Shown one piece after another: positions 25,823 to 34,237 of a DNA stretch of 64,000 bases. The stretch is from Archangium violaceum. Its GTDB lineage: Bacteria; Myxococcota; Myxococcia; Myxococcales; Myxococcaceae. The translations under genes and the position numbers were made by a program. The DNA is taken from assembly GCF_016859125.1 (NCBI RefSeq), contig NZ_CP069338.1:6759501-6823500 (forward strand), read 5' to 3'. The first letter of the stretch is position 1. Each line of letters begins with the position of its first letter. The notes under the pieces were generated by a model that did no database searches, was not told the origin of the DNA, and saw only the letters and a program-made list of their open reading frames with translations.

Positions 25823-27022
25823 TTACTCCGTGGGCGGCTCCTCGAAGGACTTGGGCAGCTCCGGGGTGGTGGTGAATTGCGCGGCCGCGGAGCGGTAGAT
25901 CGAGCGCCCCCCGGTTCGTTCCCAAACCCGTTTCAGTACATAGACCAGCTTGGGGTTGTGCTCCTCTTCCTCCTCGAACGACCGAGCCGCGATCTGCTCC
26001 CAATCCTGGCGCATCACCGGGTGCTGGACGGGATCGACCGCGTCCTTGAACGTCGCGTGCAGCGCCGCCAGCTTCGTCCTCCGCGGGAAGTCCGCACGGG
26101 AGAACATGATGCAAAGCATCCCGATCCAGAAGCTCTTGACGACGCCTTTGCGCTGCTCCTCGGGGAGCCGGTTGGCGATCTGCTCCATCGCGTGCAGCGA
26201 TGTGATCAGGTGGAGGAGGACGAAGTTTCCTGGCATGGCCAGGTAGATCAGGGTCGTCACGTAGTACAGCTGCTCCCAGCTGGTGGAGACATCCTGCGCC
26301 TCGAGCCAGGCGGGGAGCTCGTAGATCAGTGGGTGCCCTTCCATGGACATCCGGGCGATCCGGTACTGCAGTCCCGACCGCGCGAGCTCGGGATGGATGC
26401 CCCCGGCCAGGCCGGCCGCGGTATCGGAGACCAGCGCCTCGGCCCAGCGATGAAGCGCCTCATGGTCACCCTGCCAGACGCCCGCGATGCGAAGCAGGGA
26501 GTCCACGGCCTGCTCGCCCTGGTAGCGGTCGCTCTTGACCGAGGCTCTCTCCGGGTGGCACGAGACATACGAGAAGGCCATGTAGGCCAAACCTTCGATC
26601 GTCATCCAGCGGTGGTTCACGTCCAGCGCCCATCCCAGGTGGATGGTGGCATGGGTGAAGGCTCCCACCCAGCCGGGAAGCAGCGTTGGGAGATACCGCC
26701 GCAGGAGCTCGTCCATGCCCAGCTCCTTTTCCTTCCGGTCGAAGAACTCACAATAGGAGGAGTAGCTGGTGCGCTTGCCAAAGAAGCGCTCCCAGTTGTC
26801 CTCCGAAATCGTATGCTTCGAGGTCCTCGGCGCCTCCAGGCCGTAGCCATAGGGCGTCAGCTTCGCGTAGTTGTCATAGTACGCCTTGATCTTCTCCGCG
26901 GATGCGCCAAGCCCCGCCAGGGCGACGACCGCATGTTTGACATGGTTGGTCAGATGCCCATTGAACTCGATATGGTGGGACTTGTCATTCAGCAGCTCAT
27001 CGATCACTTGGGAATCAGTCAT
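25823..27022 (-). CDS. questin-oxidase-like (DUF4243) protein
   Basis: 399 residues from ATG 27022, which overlaps the stop of the upstream transporter gene by 4 bp. The N-terminus IEFNGHLTNHVKHAVVALAG and the block LPGWVGAFTHATIHLGWALD match the questin oxidase family (fungal AflY/GedK-like). Several conserved His residues (HLTNH, FTHATIHLG, LHLITSLHAM) could bind metal or a cofactor. In fungi such enzymes perform oxidative aromatic ring opening. In this operon it is the best candidate for oxidation or rearrangement of the aminopyridine ring made by the NRPS. Whether it is functionally equivalent to the iron oxygenase of the oxazinomycin pathway could not be checked here. Confidence 0.75.
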   Translation of the reverse strand: MTDSQVIDELLNDKSHHIEFNGHLTNHVKHAVVALAGLGASAEKIKAYYDNYAKLTPYGYGLEAPRTSKHTISEDNWERFFGKRTSYSSYCEFFDRKEKELGMDELLRRYLPTLLPGWVGAFTHATIHLGWALDVNHRWMTIEGLAYMAFSYVSCHPERASVKSDRYQGEQAVDSLLRIAGVWQGDHEALHRWAEALVSDTAAGLAGGIHPELARSGLQYRIARMSMEGHPLIYELPAWLEAQDVSTSWEQLYYVTTLIYLAMPGNFVLLHLITSLHAMEQIANRLPEEQRKGVVKSFWIGMLCIMFSRADFPRRTKLAALHATFKDAVDPVQHPVMRQDWEQIAARSFEEEEEHNPKLVYVLKRVWERTGGRSIYRSAAAQFTTTPELPKSFEEPPTE

Positions 27023-27468
27023 TGGGACTTGTCCTTGACGCGAGGGTTTTTTGCCGCCCGGGTCAGATAGACGCCGAACAGCACGATGACGACTCCCAGA
27101 CACCGGGTGACAGTGGGGGCCACGCCCTGGTTCCGGTAATCGAGCAGGACAGCGGAAATCATCTGGCCGCTGATCACCAGAAGGGAGGCGTTCATCGCCC
27201 CCAGTCTGGGAAACACGTAGCTGTTGACGGCGACGAAGAGCGCTCCGAAGAATCCGCCGATATACGCGGACGCTGGTGCCTCGGGGATGACCTCGAACTT
27301 CCATCCTCCCAGCAGGAGAAGCGCCGGGGTGAGGAACAGGAAGCCGATGAGGTGGTTCCAGAGAGAGGCCTTGACGGAGCCGATCTCGGCACCCAGCCGC
27401 CCGTTGATCGCGCGGCTCGTGCCGATGACCGTACCATTGAAGAACGCGAGCAGGATGTAGGCGATCAC
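27019..27468 (-). CDS. DMT-family (YdcZ/DUF606) half-size transporter subunit
   Basis: 149 residues starting at GTG 27468, three bases after the stop of a paralogous gene. It has about five hydrophobic segments, for example MIAYILLAFFNGTVIG and LIGFLFLTPALLLLGG, and the pattern AINGRLGAEIGSVKASLWNH of YdcZ-type drug/metabolite transporters. Such half-size proteins usually work as a pair. With its neighbour it probably forms a heterodimeric exporter for the operon's product. It overlaps the questin-oxidase-like gene by 4 bp. Confidence 0.82.
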   Translation of the reverse strand: MIAYILLAFFNGTVIGTSRAINGRLGAEIGSVKASLWNHLIGFLFLTPALLLLGGWKFEVIPEAPASAYIGGFFGALFVAVNSYVFPRLGAMNASLLVISGQMISAVLLDYRNQGVAPTVTRCLGVVIVLFGVYLTRAAKNPRVKDKSQ

Positions 27469-27471
27469 CGG

Positions 27472-27942
27472 TTACGCTCTGCCAAAGATGATGAGCGCGC
27501 TTCCCGAGAGGATACAGAGCGCCACGAGGAAGTCCGTGGCGACGATACGCCGCTTGGGGGTGCGAAACAGTCCGAAGTAGTCAGACACGAGCCCGAAGAG
27601 CACCTGTCCGAGCAGCATGAGCGCGATGGTGCCGGAGAGTGACAAGCCGCTGTTCACCGTGACCGCGGCCAGAATCACCGTGAGCGTACCGGGGATACCT
27701 CCCAGGTAGAACCAGAGAGGTACCTTCGCGCGCTGCGGCTCCATCTCCTTTCCCGGGGAGCGGAAGAGCCTCGAGTACAGGACGACGAGGGCGAAAGCCG
27801 CTACCGCTCCCAGGCCGTGAGCCACCCAGGATGCGAACACCGGTGTGGTGTGCTTCGCCAGGAGGCTGTTGTAATTGATCATCAACGCGAGGAGCGCGCC
27901 TCCCGCCATCGCCAGCAACCAGTCCGTCGAACGGCCCCTCAT
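27472..27942 (-). CDS. DMT-family (YdcZ/DUF606) half-size transporter subunit, partner of the next gene
   Basis: 156 residues from ATG 27942, chosen because it overlaps the stop of the phosphatase gene as ATGA. About five hydrophobic segments: LLAMAGGALLALMINYNSLL, WVAHGLGAVAAFALVVLYS, YLGGIPGTLTVILAAVTVNS and IALMLLGQVLFGLVSDYFG. It is distantly similar to the following subunit. Adjacent paralogues of this size are characteristic of paired EamA-like/DUF606 transporters. Export of a C-nucleoside or pyridone product is inferred from context. Confidence 0.82.
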   Translation of the reverse strand: MRGRSTDWLLAMAGGALLALMINYNSLLAKHTTPVFASWVAHGLGAVAAFALVVLYSRLFRSPGKEMEPQRAKVPLWFYLGGIPGTLTVILAAVTVNSGLSLSGTIALMLLGQVLFGLVSDYFGLFRTPKRRIVATDFLVALCILSGSALIIFGRA

Positions 27943-28616
27943 GAACCCCGGCTCCCGTTCTCCGCCTGGACGCACTTCAGCACGTCATCGAAGCCATGGG
28001 CGATCCAGGTCGGGCTGGACGACTCCAGTTCCCGCAGGCTGTGTACGCCGTAGGTCACCGCGATCGAGCGCATGCCAGCCGCATGGGCCATGGACAGATC
28101 GTGGGTCGTATCTCCGACCATCACCGCGCGTTCGGCTGGGACCCCCAGCTTCTGCATGATCAGCTGGCCCATCTCCGGATGTGGCTTGGGCTGCTTCACC
28201 TGGTCCGCGCCGACCACCATGCTGAACGGCTCACGAAGCCCCGCCGCCTTCAACAAGGCGTCGGCGCTCGCGTAGAACTTGCTCGTTGCCACGGCCAGGG
28301 AAAGCCCCTGCGCGTGCAAGGTGGCCAATCCGTCCGCCACTCCGGGGAAGATCAACTGTCCCGCCCTGGGCAGGATGAGTTCCTTGTAGAAGACCTGATA
28401 CTGCTTCACGCCCTGGGCCACCAGGCCGTCATCCAGCGGAACGCCCAGGAGCTTGCTGAACGCCCGCTCGAGCGGAAGCCCGATGGTCGCCCGGATGGCC
28501 GAGGGGTCCTGGCCCTGGATACCCATGGACGCGAAAGCCGCCGTGAACGTCTCGACGATCGCTCGGGGTGTATCCACCAATGTTCCATCCAGATCAAAAA
28601 TAACGGCGTCTATCAT
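27939..28616 (-). CDS. indB: HAD-family phosphatase, IndB-type
   Basis: 225 residues. HAD motif I is DLDGTLVD (~8-15; nucleophile Asp8), motif II is VATSKF (~105), motif III the Lys in QVKQPKPHP (~135-143), and motif IV GDTTHD (~165-170). A helical cap lies between motifs I and II, as in phosphoglycolate-phosphatase-like enzymes. IndB-type HAD phosphatases accompany IndA in indigoidine and minimycin loci. The expected reaction is removal of the 5'-phosphate from a C-nucleoside phosphate made by the neighbouring glycosidase. It is 24 bp downstream of that gene and overlaps the transporter gene by 4 bp. Confidence 0.85.
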   Translation of the reverse strand: MIDAVIFDLDGTLVDTPRAIVETFTAAFASMGIQGQDPSAIRATIGLPLERAFSKLLGVPLDDGLVAQGVKQYQVFYKELILPRAGQLIFPGVADGLATLHAQGLSLAVATSKFYASADALLKAAGLREPFSMVVGADQVKQPKPHPEMGQLIMQKLGVPAERAVMVGDTTHDLSMAHAAGMRSIAVTYGVHSLRELESSSPTWIAHGFDDVLKCVQAENGSRGS

Positions 28617-28640
28617 CGCGGTCTCTCGGGATGTGAGGTT

Positions 28641-29597
28641 CTATTGAGACGGGGTTTCCCGGCGGTGCCGCGCGTGCGCCACCGCGAGACGGCCCGCCAG
28701 TTCCGCCGTGCTGATGAGGACCGACATGTTGGCCTTGGCGGATCTTCCCTCGGTGGCCTTGTCCACGGCGCGCATCAGGTACTTCGTGATGGCGTTTCCC
28801 CTGACGCCATCCTTCTCCGCGGTGAGCATCGCCTTCGAGATCACCGCATCGACTTCCCGGCTGTCGATGGCGTCTTCCTTCCGGATGGGAGTGGTGATCA
28901 GGATCGAGCTGTGGTTGCCCAGCGCCCAGTGCCATTCGATGGCGCGGGCGATCATCGCTTCATCATCCAGCCGGTGCGGGCTGCGGATGCCGCTGGAGAT
29001 ACAGTAGAACGCGGGGAAGTCGTCGGAGCCGTAGGAGATCAACGGCACGCAATGCGTCTCGAGGAACTCCATGGTCAGGCCCAGATCGAGGATGCTCTTC
29101 GCTCCCGCGCAGACGACCGCGACCTTCGAGCGGGTGAACTGGATCAGATCCGAGGAGATATCCATGGTCCGCTCCGCACCGCGATGCACTCCGCCGATGC
29201 CGGCCGAAGCGAAGAAGGGGATGTTCGCCAGGTCCGCCACGACGAGGGAGGAGGCAACGGTCGTCGCGCCCATCCCCCCTCCCGCCAGGACGACAGGCAT
29301 GTCCCGGCTGCTGACCTTCGGGATACCCGGCGTCGACGCGAAACGCTCGATGTCCGCGTCCGTCATTCCAATCAGGATGCGGCCATCCGCGATACCGATC
29401 GTCGCGGGAACCGCACCTCCGGCCCTGACGGCGGCTTCCACCTTGCGGGCGGTGGCCGCGTTCTCCGGATACGACAAGCCGTGGGTGATGACATTCGACT
29501 CCAGCGCAACCACGGGCTGACCGGCGCTGAGGGCGTCCGAAACCTCCTCGCTGAACACCAGCGGGACGTTTCCATGGGAATTGCGGCGCATCGTCAT
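28641..29597 (-). CDS. indA: pseudouridine-5'-phosphate glycosidase-like enzyme, IndA-type
   Basis: 318 residues. Family signatures of PsuG/Ind[21 protein letters not shown] (~27-46), [20 protein letters not shown] (~94-113), [20 protein letters not shown] (~133-152) and [20 protein letters not shown]. Lys and Asp residues used to form and open the ribose-5-phosphate adduct are in these blocks. PsuG reversibly splits pseudouridine phosphate, and IndA-type relatives are thought to run it in the C-glycoside-forming direction. Next to an indigoidine-type NRPS, it likely joins the aminopyridine ring to ribose 5-phosphate through a C-C bond. Confidence 0.88.
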   Translation of the reverse strand: MTMRRNSHGNVPLVFSEEVSDALSAGQPVVALESNVITHGLSYPENAATARKVEAAVRAGGAVPATIGIADGRILIGMTDADIERFASTPGIPKVSSRDMPVVLAGGGMGATTVASSLVVADLANIPFFASAGIGGVHRGAERTMDISSDLIQFTRSKVAVVCAGAKSILDLGLTMEFLETHCVPLISYGSDDFPAFYCISSGIRSPHRLDDEAMIARAIEWHWALGNHSSILITTPIRKEDAIDSREVDAVISKAMLTAEKDGVRGNAITKYLMRAVDKATEGRSAKANMSVLISTAELAGRLAVAHARHRRETPSQ

Positions 29598-29617
29598 TTC
29601 TCGTTTCGAATCAGGGT

Positions 29618-29842
29618 TCAGTAGTTGGGTGTTTTGCGCAGCAGGTCCTTGCGGTTCACGATCTCCGGAACGTAGACCCGCTCATTCCAGGCTTCCTTCT
29701 CCACGGGCTCGAGGGCGATCGAAATGACCCCCTCGTCGCATCCGAACGCGCTCTTCACTGCCTGGGTGACCGCCGCGACCAGCTCGGACTGTTTCTGCTC
29801 GCTGAGCGGCACAGGAAAGTACTTGATGTTGATGTGCGGCAC
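29618..29842 (-). CDS. 4-oxalocrotonate tautomerase-like small enzyme
   Basis: 74 residues. Met is followed by Pro, which after Met removal would give the catalytic N-terminal Pro1 of the tautomerase superfamily ([20 protein letters not shown]). The rest has the usual beta-alpha-beta pattern ending [13 protein letters not shown]. Family enzymes catalyse keto-enol or imine-enamine shifts, or hydrolytic deamination. It sits between the NRPS (28 bp) and indA (20 bp), so it may set the tautomer of the cyclised glutamine-derived ring before C-glycosylation. That role is inference. Confidence 0.8.
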   Translation of the reverse strand: MPHINIKYFPVPLSEQKQSELVAAVTQAVKSAFGCDEGVISIALEPVEKEAWNERVYVPEIVNRKDLLRKTPNY

Positions 29843-29870
29843 GCTGCTCTCCTTCGTTGTTGCTGGTTTA

Positions 29871-32800
29871 CTACCCCTCGGCCCGAAGACGGTAGCGAAT
29901 CATCTTCAGGAGCTCTCCGATGCTCGGCTCCTTGAGCAGGCCGTAGTGATCGGCTTCGAGGTCCATGACAGCCGGAGCTTTCGCCGAGTACCCACTGCTG
30001 TTCTCGATGAACGAGTAATCGTCCCCGTGGGCCTTGAAGATCGTGATCGGAGCATTGATCTTCCGCTCCGCCAGCTCGCGGAACTCATACTTGAACGCAT
30101 AGGTCTGCGCCACGATCTTGATGATCCTCTTCACCAGGTCCGGGTCGAGATTCTCGAATCTTCCACTGATGAAGGAAGCGAAGCTCTCCTCGTCCTTGGC
30201 GACCTTCAAGCACTCGTCCAGGGCGGGGCCGGTGATGCTCCCCGCGAACACCGAGTAGAGGATCGTCACATAGGCCTTGTTCTCATAGGTCGGCGCGCTG
30301 CCGTGGAGCGACTCGTCCTGTGCCCGGACCTTCGGCATCCCCGGGGCAATTAGGAACAGGTGCTCCACACGCTCGCCGGATTGCTCGAGTTGATAGGCGC
30401 TTTCGAAGGCCACCCGCGCGCCAAAGGAGTACCCCCAGAGCGTGTAGGGCCCCACCGGCTGAAGCCGCTTGATGAGCTTGATGTCCTCCGCGGCCATCTC
30501 CTTGATGGTGGGGTAGGGCGTCTCGTCCTTGTTGATGCCGTGCGCCTGCACGCCATAGAAGGGCCGCTCCGTTCCCATCTTGTTGGCGAGCAACCGCAGG
30601 TTCATGGTGTAGCCGCCGAGGCCGGGCCAGCAATAGATGGGCTTCCTGGTGCCCTCGGCCTGCAGCCGCACCAGACGCGAGGAGGGGTCGGCGTTTCCAC
30701 CTTCGATTTTGAGCGCGAGTTTCTCGATGGTCGGGCACTCGAAGACGACCTGCAGTGGGAGCGAGGTCCGGAACTCCTTGTTGAGCTTGTTGATGAGTGC
30801 GACCGCGATGAGTGAGTTGCCCCCGGACTCGAAGAAGTCGTCCTGCACGGAGACGCTGTCCCGCTTCATCTCCTTCTTCCAGAGGACGCTGATCCGCTCC
30901 TCGACCGCCGTCCGCGGCGCGACGAACGGCCGCTCAACGAGCTCCACATTCGTCTTCTCCAGCGCCTTGAAATCGATCTTCCCGTTGGCGGTGAGGGGCA
31001 TCTTGTCCAGGATGATGACCCTGTTGGGCACCATGTAGTCGGGCAGGAAGTTGACCAGGTCATCCTTGATCAGCTCCGCGGGCCCCTTCATGTGGACGGA
31101 GTCTTCCTTCATGCCCTCGCTGAGCATCTGCTCCTGGCTGACGCGGCCACCGACGAAGAAGTAGGAAGGCCCTGCTTCCCGGCCGCAGGCCTTCAGGATG
31201 TTCTCCATCCTCTTGGCCGACGGCAGATCGTTGCCGGACTTGGAGCTATACCCCGAGGACATGAACCCGAACTGGAGATCGTTCATCTGCAGGTGCTGGA
31301 GCTTCCTGCCGAGCTCGACGTATCGCATCCAGTCCTTGCGGGCCTTGCTGATCACCGTGATTCCAAAGCTCGCGTTCTCGTAGACCCGCTGGTTGATGGC
31401 GATCACATGCTTCTTCAGGACGAGCTCGTCGGAGATCTTCTCCAGACCGCCATCCTTGTATTGGTACTGGCCCGCCGGCAGGTCGGCGATCCTTCCAGGG
31501 TGGGCCTGGACGTAGAGCTCGAGCGAGTCGTCCGGCCGCGCCCCCGCATGCGCATACGGGACGAGCTCGAACGTACCGAGGTAGTAGTCCTCATCGGCGC
31601 ACTCCAGGTTGTCCCTCGTGCTGGGCGTGTACTCGAGCTCCCTGATGCCCAGCCCGTAACGGGGGAGGACCTTCTCGAACAGACCGACCATGTGGCCGGC
31701 TTCGATCTCGAGGACCTCCTGGATGTTGTTCTTGTAGACGGGTTGGATCGCCCGCTTCTTCCCCATGAAGTGGAGCTTGACCTGCGCCGTGGCCCGTCCG
31801 GCCTTCTCCCGGATCAGGATCAACTGATGGTGCACGGGGTGGTAATAGTAGTACCCCGGCTTCAGACCCCCGATCTGGTTCAGCTCGAAGTACATCTGCG
31901 TCGCGCACAGCGCCCCTGGCGACGCATAGCCGTACTTCGGCAGCAGCCGCTCTTCACTGAGATACTGCCCGAAGTAGCGCAGGAGCTCTCCGAGGTCGGC
32001 GAAGCTCAGTGCCTCCAGGCCTCGGGAGGACGTGCCCGTGACCTGCTCTCCGAGCAGCCGCAGGATGTCCTCCTTCTTGATGTCTCCGCCCTCGAAGAAC
32101 CGGTACGTCTTGCGCGCGAACACCAGGCGCCGCTGCTCCTGGGTGGGCGTCTTCCCGGGGAGGTCGACCACCTTCTTGCCGATGAGCTCCGCGCTGTCCC
32201 GGCACCCCATGTTCGCCAACTGCGCCTTGACCTGGAGCTTGCTCTGCTTCGACTGGTGGTGGGCGCCATGGTTGCCCTGATCCATCAGCGCGGCTTCCTT
32301 CGGGTTCAGCTCGATGAAGGAGAGCAGGTTCTGGAAGCCGGTGCGGGGATCGTTCTTGACGATGACCGCCGCGTTCTTGACCCAGTCGTGGGTCTCGATG
32401 GCCACCCGGATCTCATCCAGCTCGACGCGGTAGCCCCGCAGCTTCACCTGGTTGTCCGCGCGGCCGGCGAATTGGACGGAGCCATCGGCGTTCCAGAATG
32501 CCAGGTCGCCGGTCTTGTACAGCCGGGTATGCCGAGGGTCCGTGCTGAACGGGTTGTCGATGAACCTGTCCGCGGTCAGGTCCGGCCGGTGCAGGTAGCC
32601 TCGCGCGAGCTGGACTCCACCGATGAACAGTTCTCCAATCTCACCCACGGCCACCGGCGCCCGGTGCTGGTCGAGAATGTAGTACTGCGTGTTGTGCACG
32701 GGCATACCGATCGAGATCGTATTCGGACCGTTCTTGACGGTCGTCCGGTCGACGGTGAAGGCGGACGAGTTGATGGTGCACTCGGTCGGGCCGTAGAGAT

Positions 32801-33854
32801 TGACCAGCTCGCACCTCGGCATCGCCTCGAGGCATTGGAGCGCGAGGTTCCTGGAAAGGGCTTCCCCTCCGCTGAAGATCTGCGTGAGCGACTCGCACCG
32901 GTGCAGCTCCTCGGTGTCCAGAAGGGCCTGCAGCAAGGTCGGAACGCACTGCAGCGTGGTCACCTCGTTCCGGCAGATGGTCTCGATCAGCCTGCCGGGG
33001 TCCCGGTACACGCCGGGGCCTCCCATGATGACCCTGCTGCCGCAGCTGGGAGACAGGATCTCCCATTGGGCCGCGTCGAAGCTCATGGGGGTCTTCTGGA
33101 GGACGACCTTCTCTCCATTCAGCTTGTAGACGGTCTTCATCCAGTGCATCTGGTTGACGATGCTGCGATGCTCGATCATCACCCCCTTCGGCTTGCCCGT
33201 GCTGCCGGAGGTGTAGATGATGTACGCCAGATTGTTCGGGCGCGGGCCGGTGTCGGGCTCGCGTTTGCCGAGCTTCGTGTGGGCGCGGGCGAACTCCGCC
33301 GCATCGTTCAGGGTGACGATCCGGGTTCCCCTCGGCGCCAGCTCCGCCAGCCGCGTCTCGAGTCCCTCCTGGGAGAAGATGACCTTCGTACGACTGTCCT
33401 CGATCATGTAGCGCAGTCGTTCCTCGGGATACTCTGGAGACAGCGGCAGATAGGCGCCGCCGGAGGACAGGATTCCCCAAGCGCCCACCATCAAGTCGAT
33501 CGATGGCTCGACGAACATCCCGACGCAGTCATCAAGTGCTACACCGAGATGTTGCAGATAGACCGCGAGTTCCGAGCTCCGCTCCGCGAGTGCGCGGTAG
33601 GTGAGGATTTCGTCCTCATGGACAACCGCCACGCTCTCGGGCCGCGCCCGCGCCTGTTCCCAGAGTAAATCCGGGAGGCACTTGTCCGTGGGAAATTCCC
33701 GTTTCGTTTCGTTGAACTTCCTCGTGACCAGGTTCTTCTCTTCCGGCGCGATCAAGCAGATGGTGTTGATTCGCGAATCGGGTTCGCTGTTGACAGTCAC
33801 GGCATGCGTGTTCGCCAAGACGTCTTCCTTCAAGGCAAGAGAATGACTCTTCAT
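29871..33854 (-). CDS. indC: indigoidine-synthetase-type NRPS (A with inserted oxidase, T, TE)
   Basis: 1327 residues from ATG 33854 (GAGG eight bases upstream). The adenylation domain (~55-520 plus the end to ~965) has YTSGSTGKPKG (~214), NLYGPTE (~352), YKTGD (~446) and catalytic Lys959 in ANGKIDF. Between the A8 region (GYRVELDEI, ~474) and A10 lies an ~330-residue FMN nitroreductase-type oxidase domain (LRYFGQYLSEERLLPKYGY...GYSSKSGNDLPSAKR). Then come a carrier domain (GGNSL, Ser1014) and a thioesterase (GYSFG, Ser1143; ADHYGLL His). This is the domain order of IndC/BpsA, which oxidises and cyclises glutamine to an aminopyridine-dione. First gene of the operon. Confidence 0.92.
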   Translation of the reverse strand: MKSHSLALKEDVLANTHAVTVNSEPDSRINTICLIAPEEKNLVTRKFNETKREFPTDKCLPDLLWEQARARPESVAVVHEDEILTYRALAERSSELAVYLQHLGVALDDCVGMFVEPSIDLMVGAWGILSSGGAYLPLSPEYPEERLRYMIEDSRTKVIFSQEGLETRLAELAPRGTRIVTLNDAAEFARAHTKLGKREPDTGPRPNNLAYIIYTSGSTGKPKGVMIEHRSIVNQMHWMKTVYKLNGEKVVLQKTPMSFDAAQWEILSPSCGSRVIMGGPGVYRDPGRLIETICRNEVTTLQCVPTLLQALLDTEELHRCESLTQIFSGGEALSRNLALQCLEAMPRCELVNLYGPTECTINSSAFTVDRTTVKNGPNTISIGMPVHNTQYYILDQHRAPVAVGEIGELFIGGVQLARGYLHRPDLTADRFIDNPFSTDPRHTRLYKTGDLAFWNADGSVQFAGRADNQVKLRGYRVELDEIRVAIETHDWVKNAAVIVKNDPRTGFQNLLSFIELNPKEAALMDQGNHGAHHQSKQSKLQVKAQLANMGCRDSAELIGKKVVDLPGKTPTQEQRRLVFARKTYRFFEGGDIKKEDILRLLGEQVTGTSSRGLEALSFADLGELLRYFGQYLSEERLLPKYGYASPGALCATQMYFELNQIGGLKPGYYYYHPVHHQLILIREKAGRATAQVKLHFMGKKRAIQPVYKNNIQEVLEIEAGHMVGLFEKVLPRYGLGIRELEYTPSTRDNLECADEDYYLGTFELVPYAHAGARPDDSLELYVQAHPGRIADLPAGQYQYKDGGLEKISDELVLKKHVIAINQRVYENASFGITVISKARKDWMRYVELGRKLQHLQMNDLQFGFMSSGYSSKSGNDLPSAKRMENILKACGREAGPSYFFVGGRVSQEQMLSEGMKEDSVHMKGPAELIKDDLVNFLPDYMVPNRVIILDKMPLTANGKIDFKALEKTNVELVERPFVAPRTAVEERISVLWKKEMKRDSVSVQDDFFESGGNSLIAVALINKLNKEFRTSLPLQVVFECPTIEKLALKIEGGNADPSSRLVRLQAEGTRKPIYCWPGLGGYTMNLRLLANKMGTERPFYGVQAHGINKDETPYPTIKEMAAEDIKLIKRLQPVGPYTLWGYSFGARVAFESAYQLEQSGERVEHLFLIAPGMPKVRAQDESLHGSAPTYENKAYVTILYSVFAGSITGPALDECLKVAKDEESFASFISGRFENLDPDLVKRIIKIVAQTYAFKYEFRELAERKINAPITIFKAHGDDYSFIENSSGYSAKAPAVMDLEADHYGLLKEPSIGELLKMIRYRLRAEG

Positions 33855-34015
33855 TCGGGGTTCCTCTGGGCCAAGGGTCGAGCACGGACAGCCCACTGCG
33901 CGGCCCAATACCCTTGGAGCGAAGCTCGGACACCAGATGTCCGGGCGCAAAGAATCAGGCGGCGCGATTTCCATTACTTCTCGCCGCGAAATTCGTCTGA
34001 ATTAGTTTCTTATCC

Positions 34016-34032
34016 ACTCTCAAAAAGAGAGT
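34016..34032. promoter_or_regulatory. inverted repeat upstream of the NRPS operon
   Basis: ACTCTC and GAGAGT are exact reverse complements around AAAAA, 160 bp upstream of the NRPS start. On the minus strand TTGACG lies a few bases upstream of the repeat and could be a -35 element, so the repeat would fall in the core promoter. A candidate operator for the operon; no regulator gene lies beside it. Confidence 0.4.
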
Positions 34033-34171
34033 ATGTCGTCAATGTACATATTCGTGGCGCTCGAGTTTCACGCAGGTGTCGCTGAATGCATTCGCGGAGA
34101 GCCACGAAGTCATGCCCGACGAGGCGCACGTGACGTCAGGCCGTCCAACTCACGACGGGCCCCACGCGCTT

Positions 34172-34237
34172 CCTCGTGTCTCATGCTGTTCGAGGACGTT
34201 CTCTGCCTCTCATGGAGAGAACATCCTCTCCACGAGG
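34172..34237. other. 66-nt two-part stem-loop in the NRPS leader region
   Basis: Outer arms CCTCGTG (34172-34178) and CACGAGG (34231-34237) pair exactly. Inside, GAGGACGTTCTCT (34192-34204) pairs with AGAGAACATCCTC (34216-34228) with a single mismatch. The heptamer TCTCATG occurs twice (34179 and 34208). Could be a structured RNA, attenuator or binding site. No poly-T follows. Confidence 0.4.

Noticed and set aside
31092-33668. An 858-codon plus-strand frame opposite the NRPS
   Set aside because: The minus strand carries the full set of NRPS core motifs; the plus-strand frame has no recognisable domain.
29871-33854. Reading the inserted domain as a methyltransferase, as in some NRPS A domains
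   Set aside because: There is no SAM-binding Gly motif, whereas the LRYFGQYLSEE and GYSSKSGNDLPSAKR segments fit the nitroreductase-type oxidase of indigoidine synthetases.
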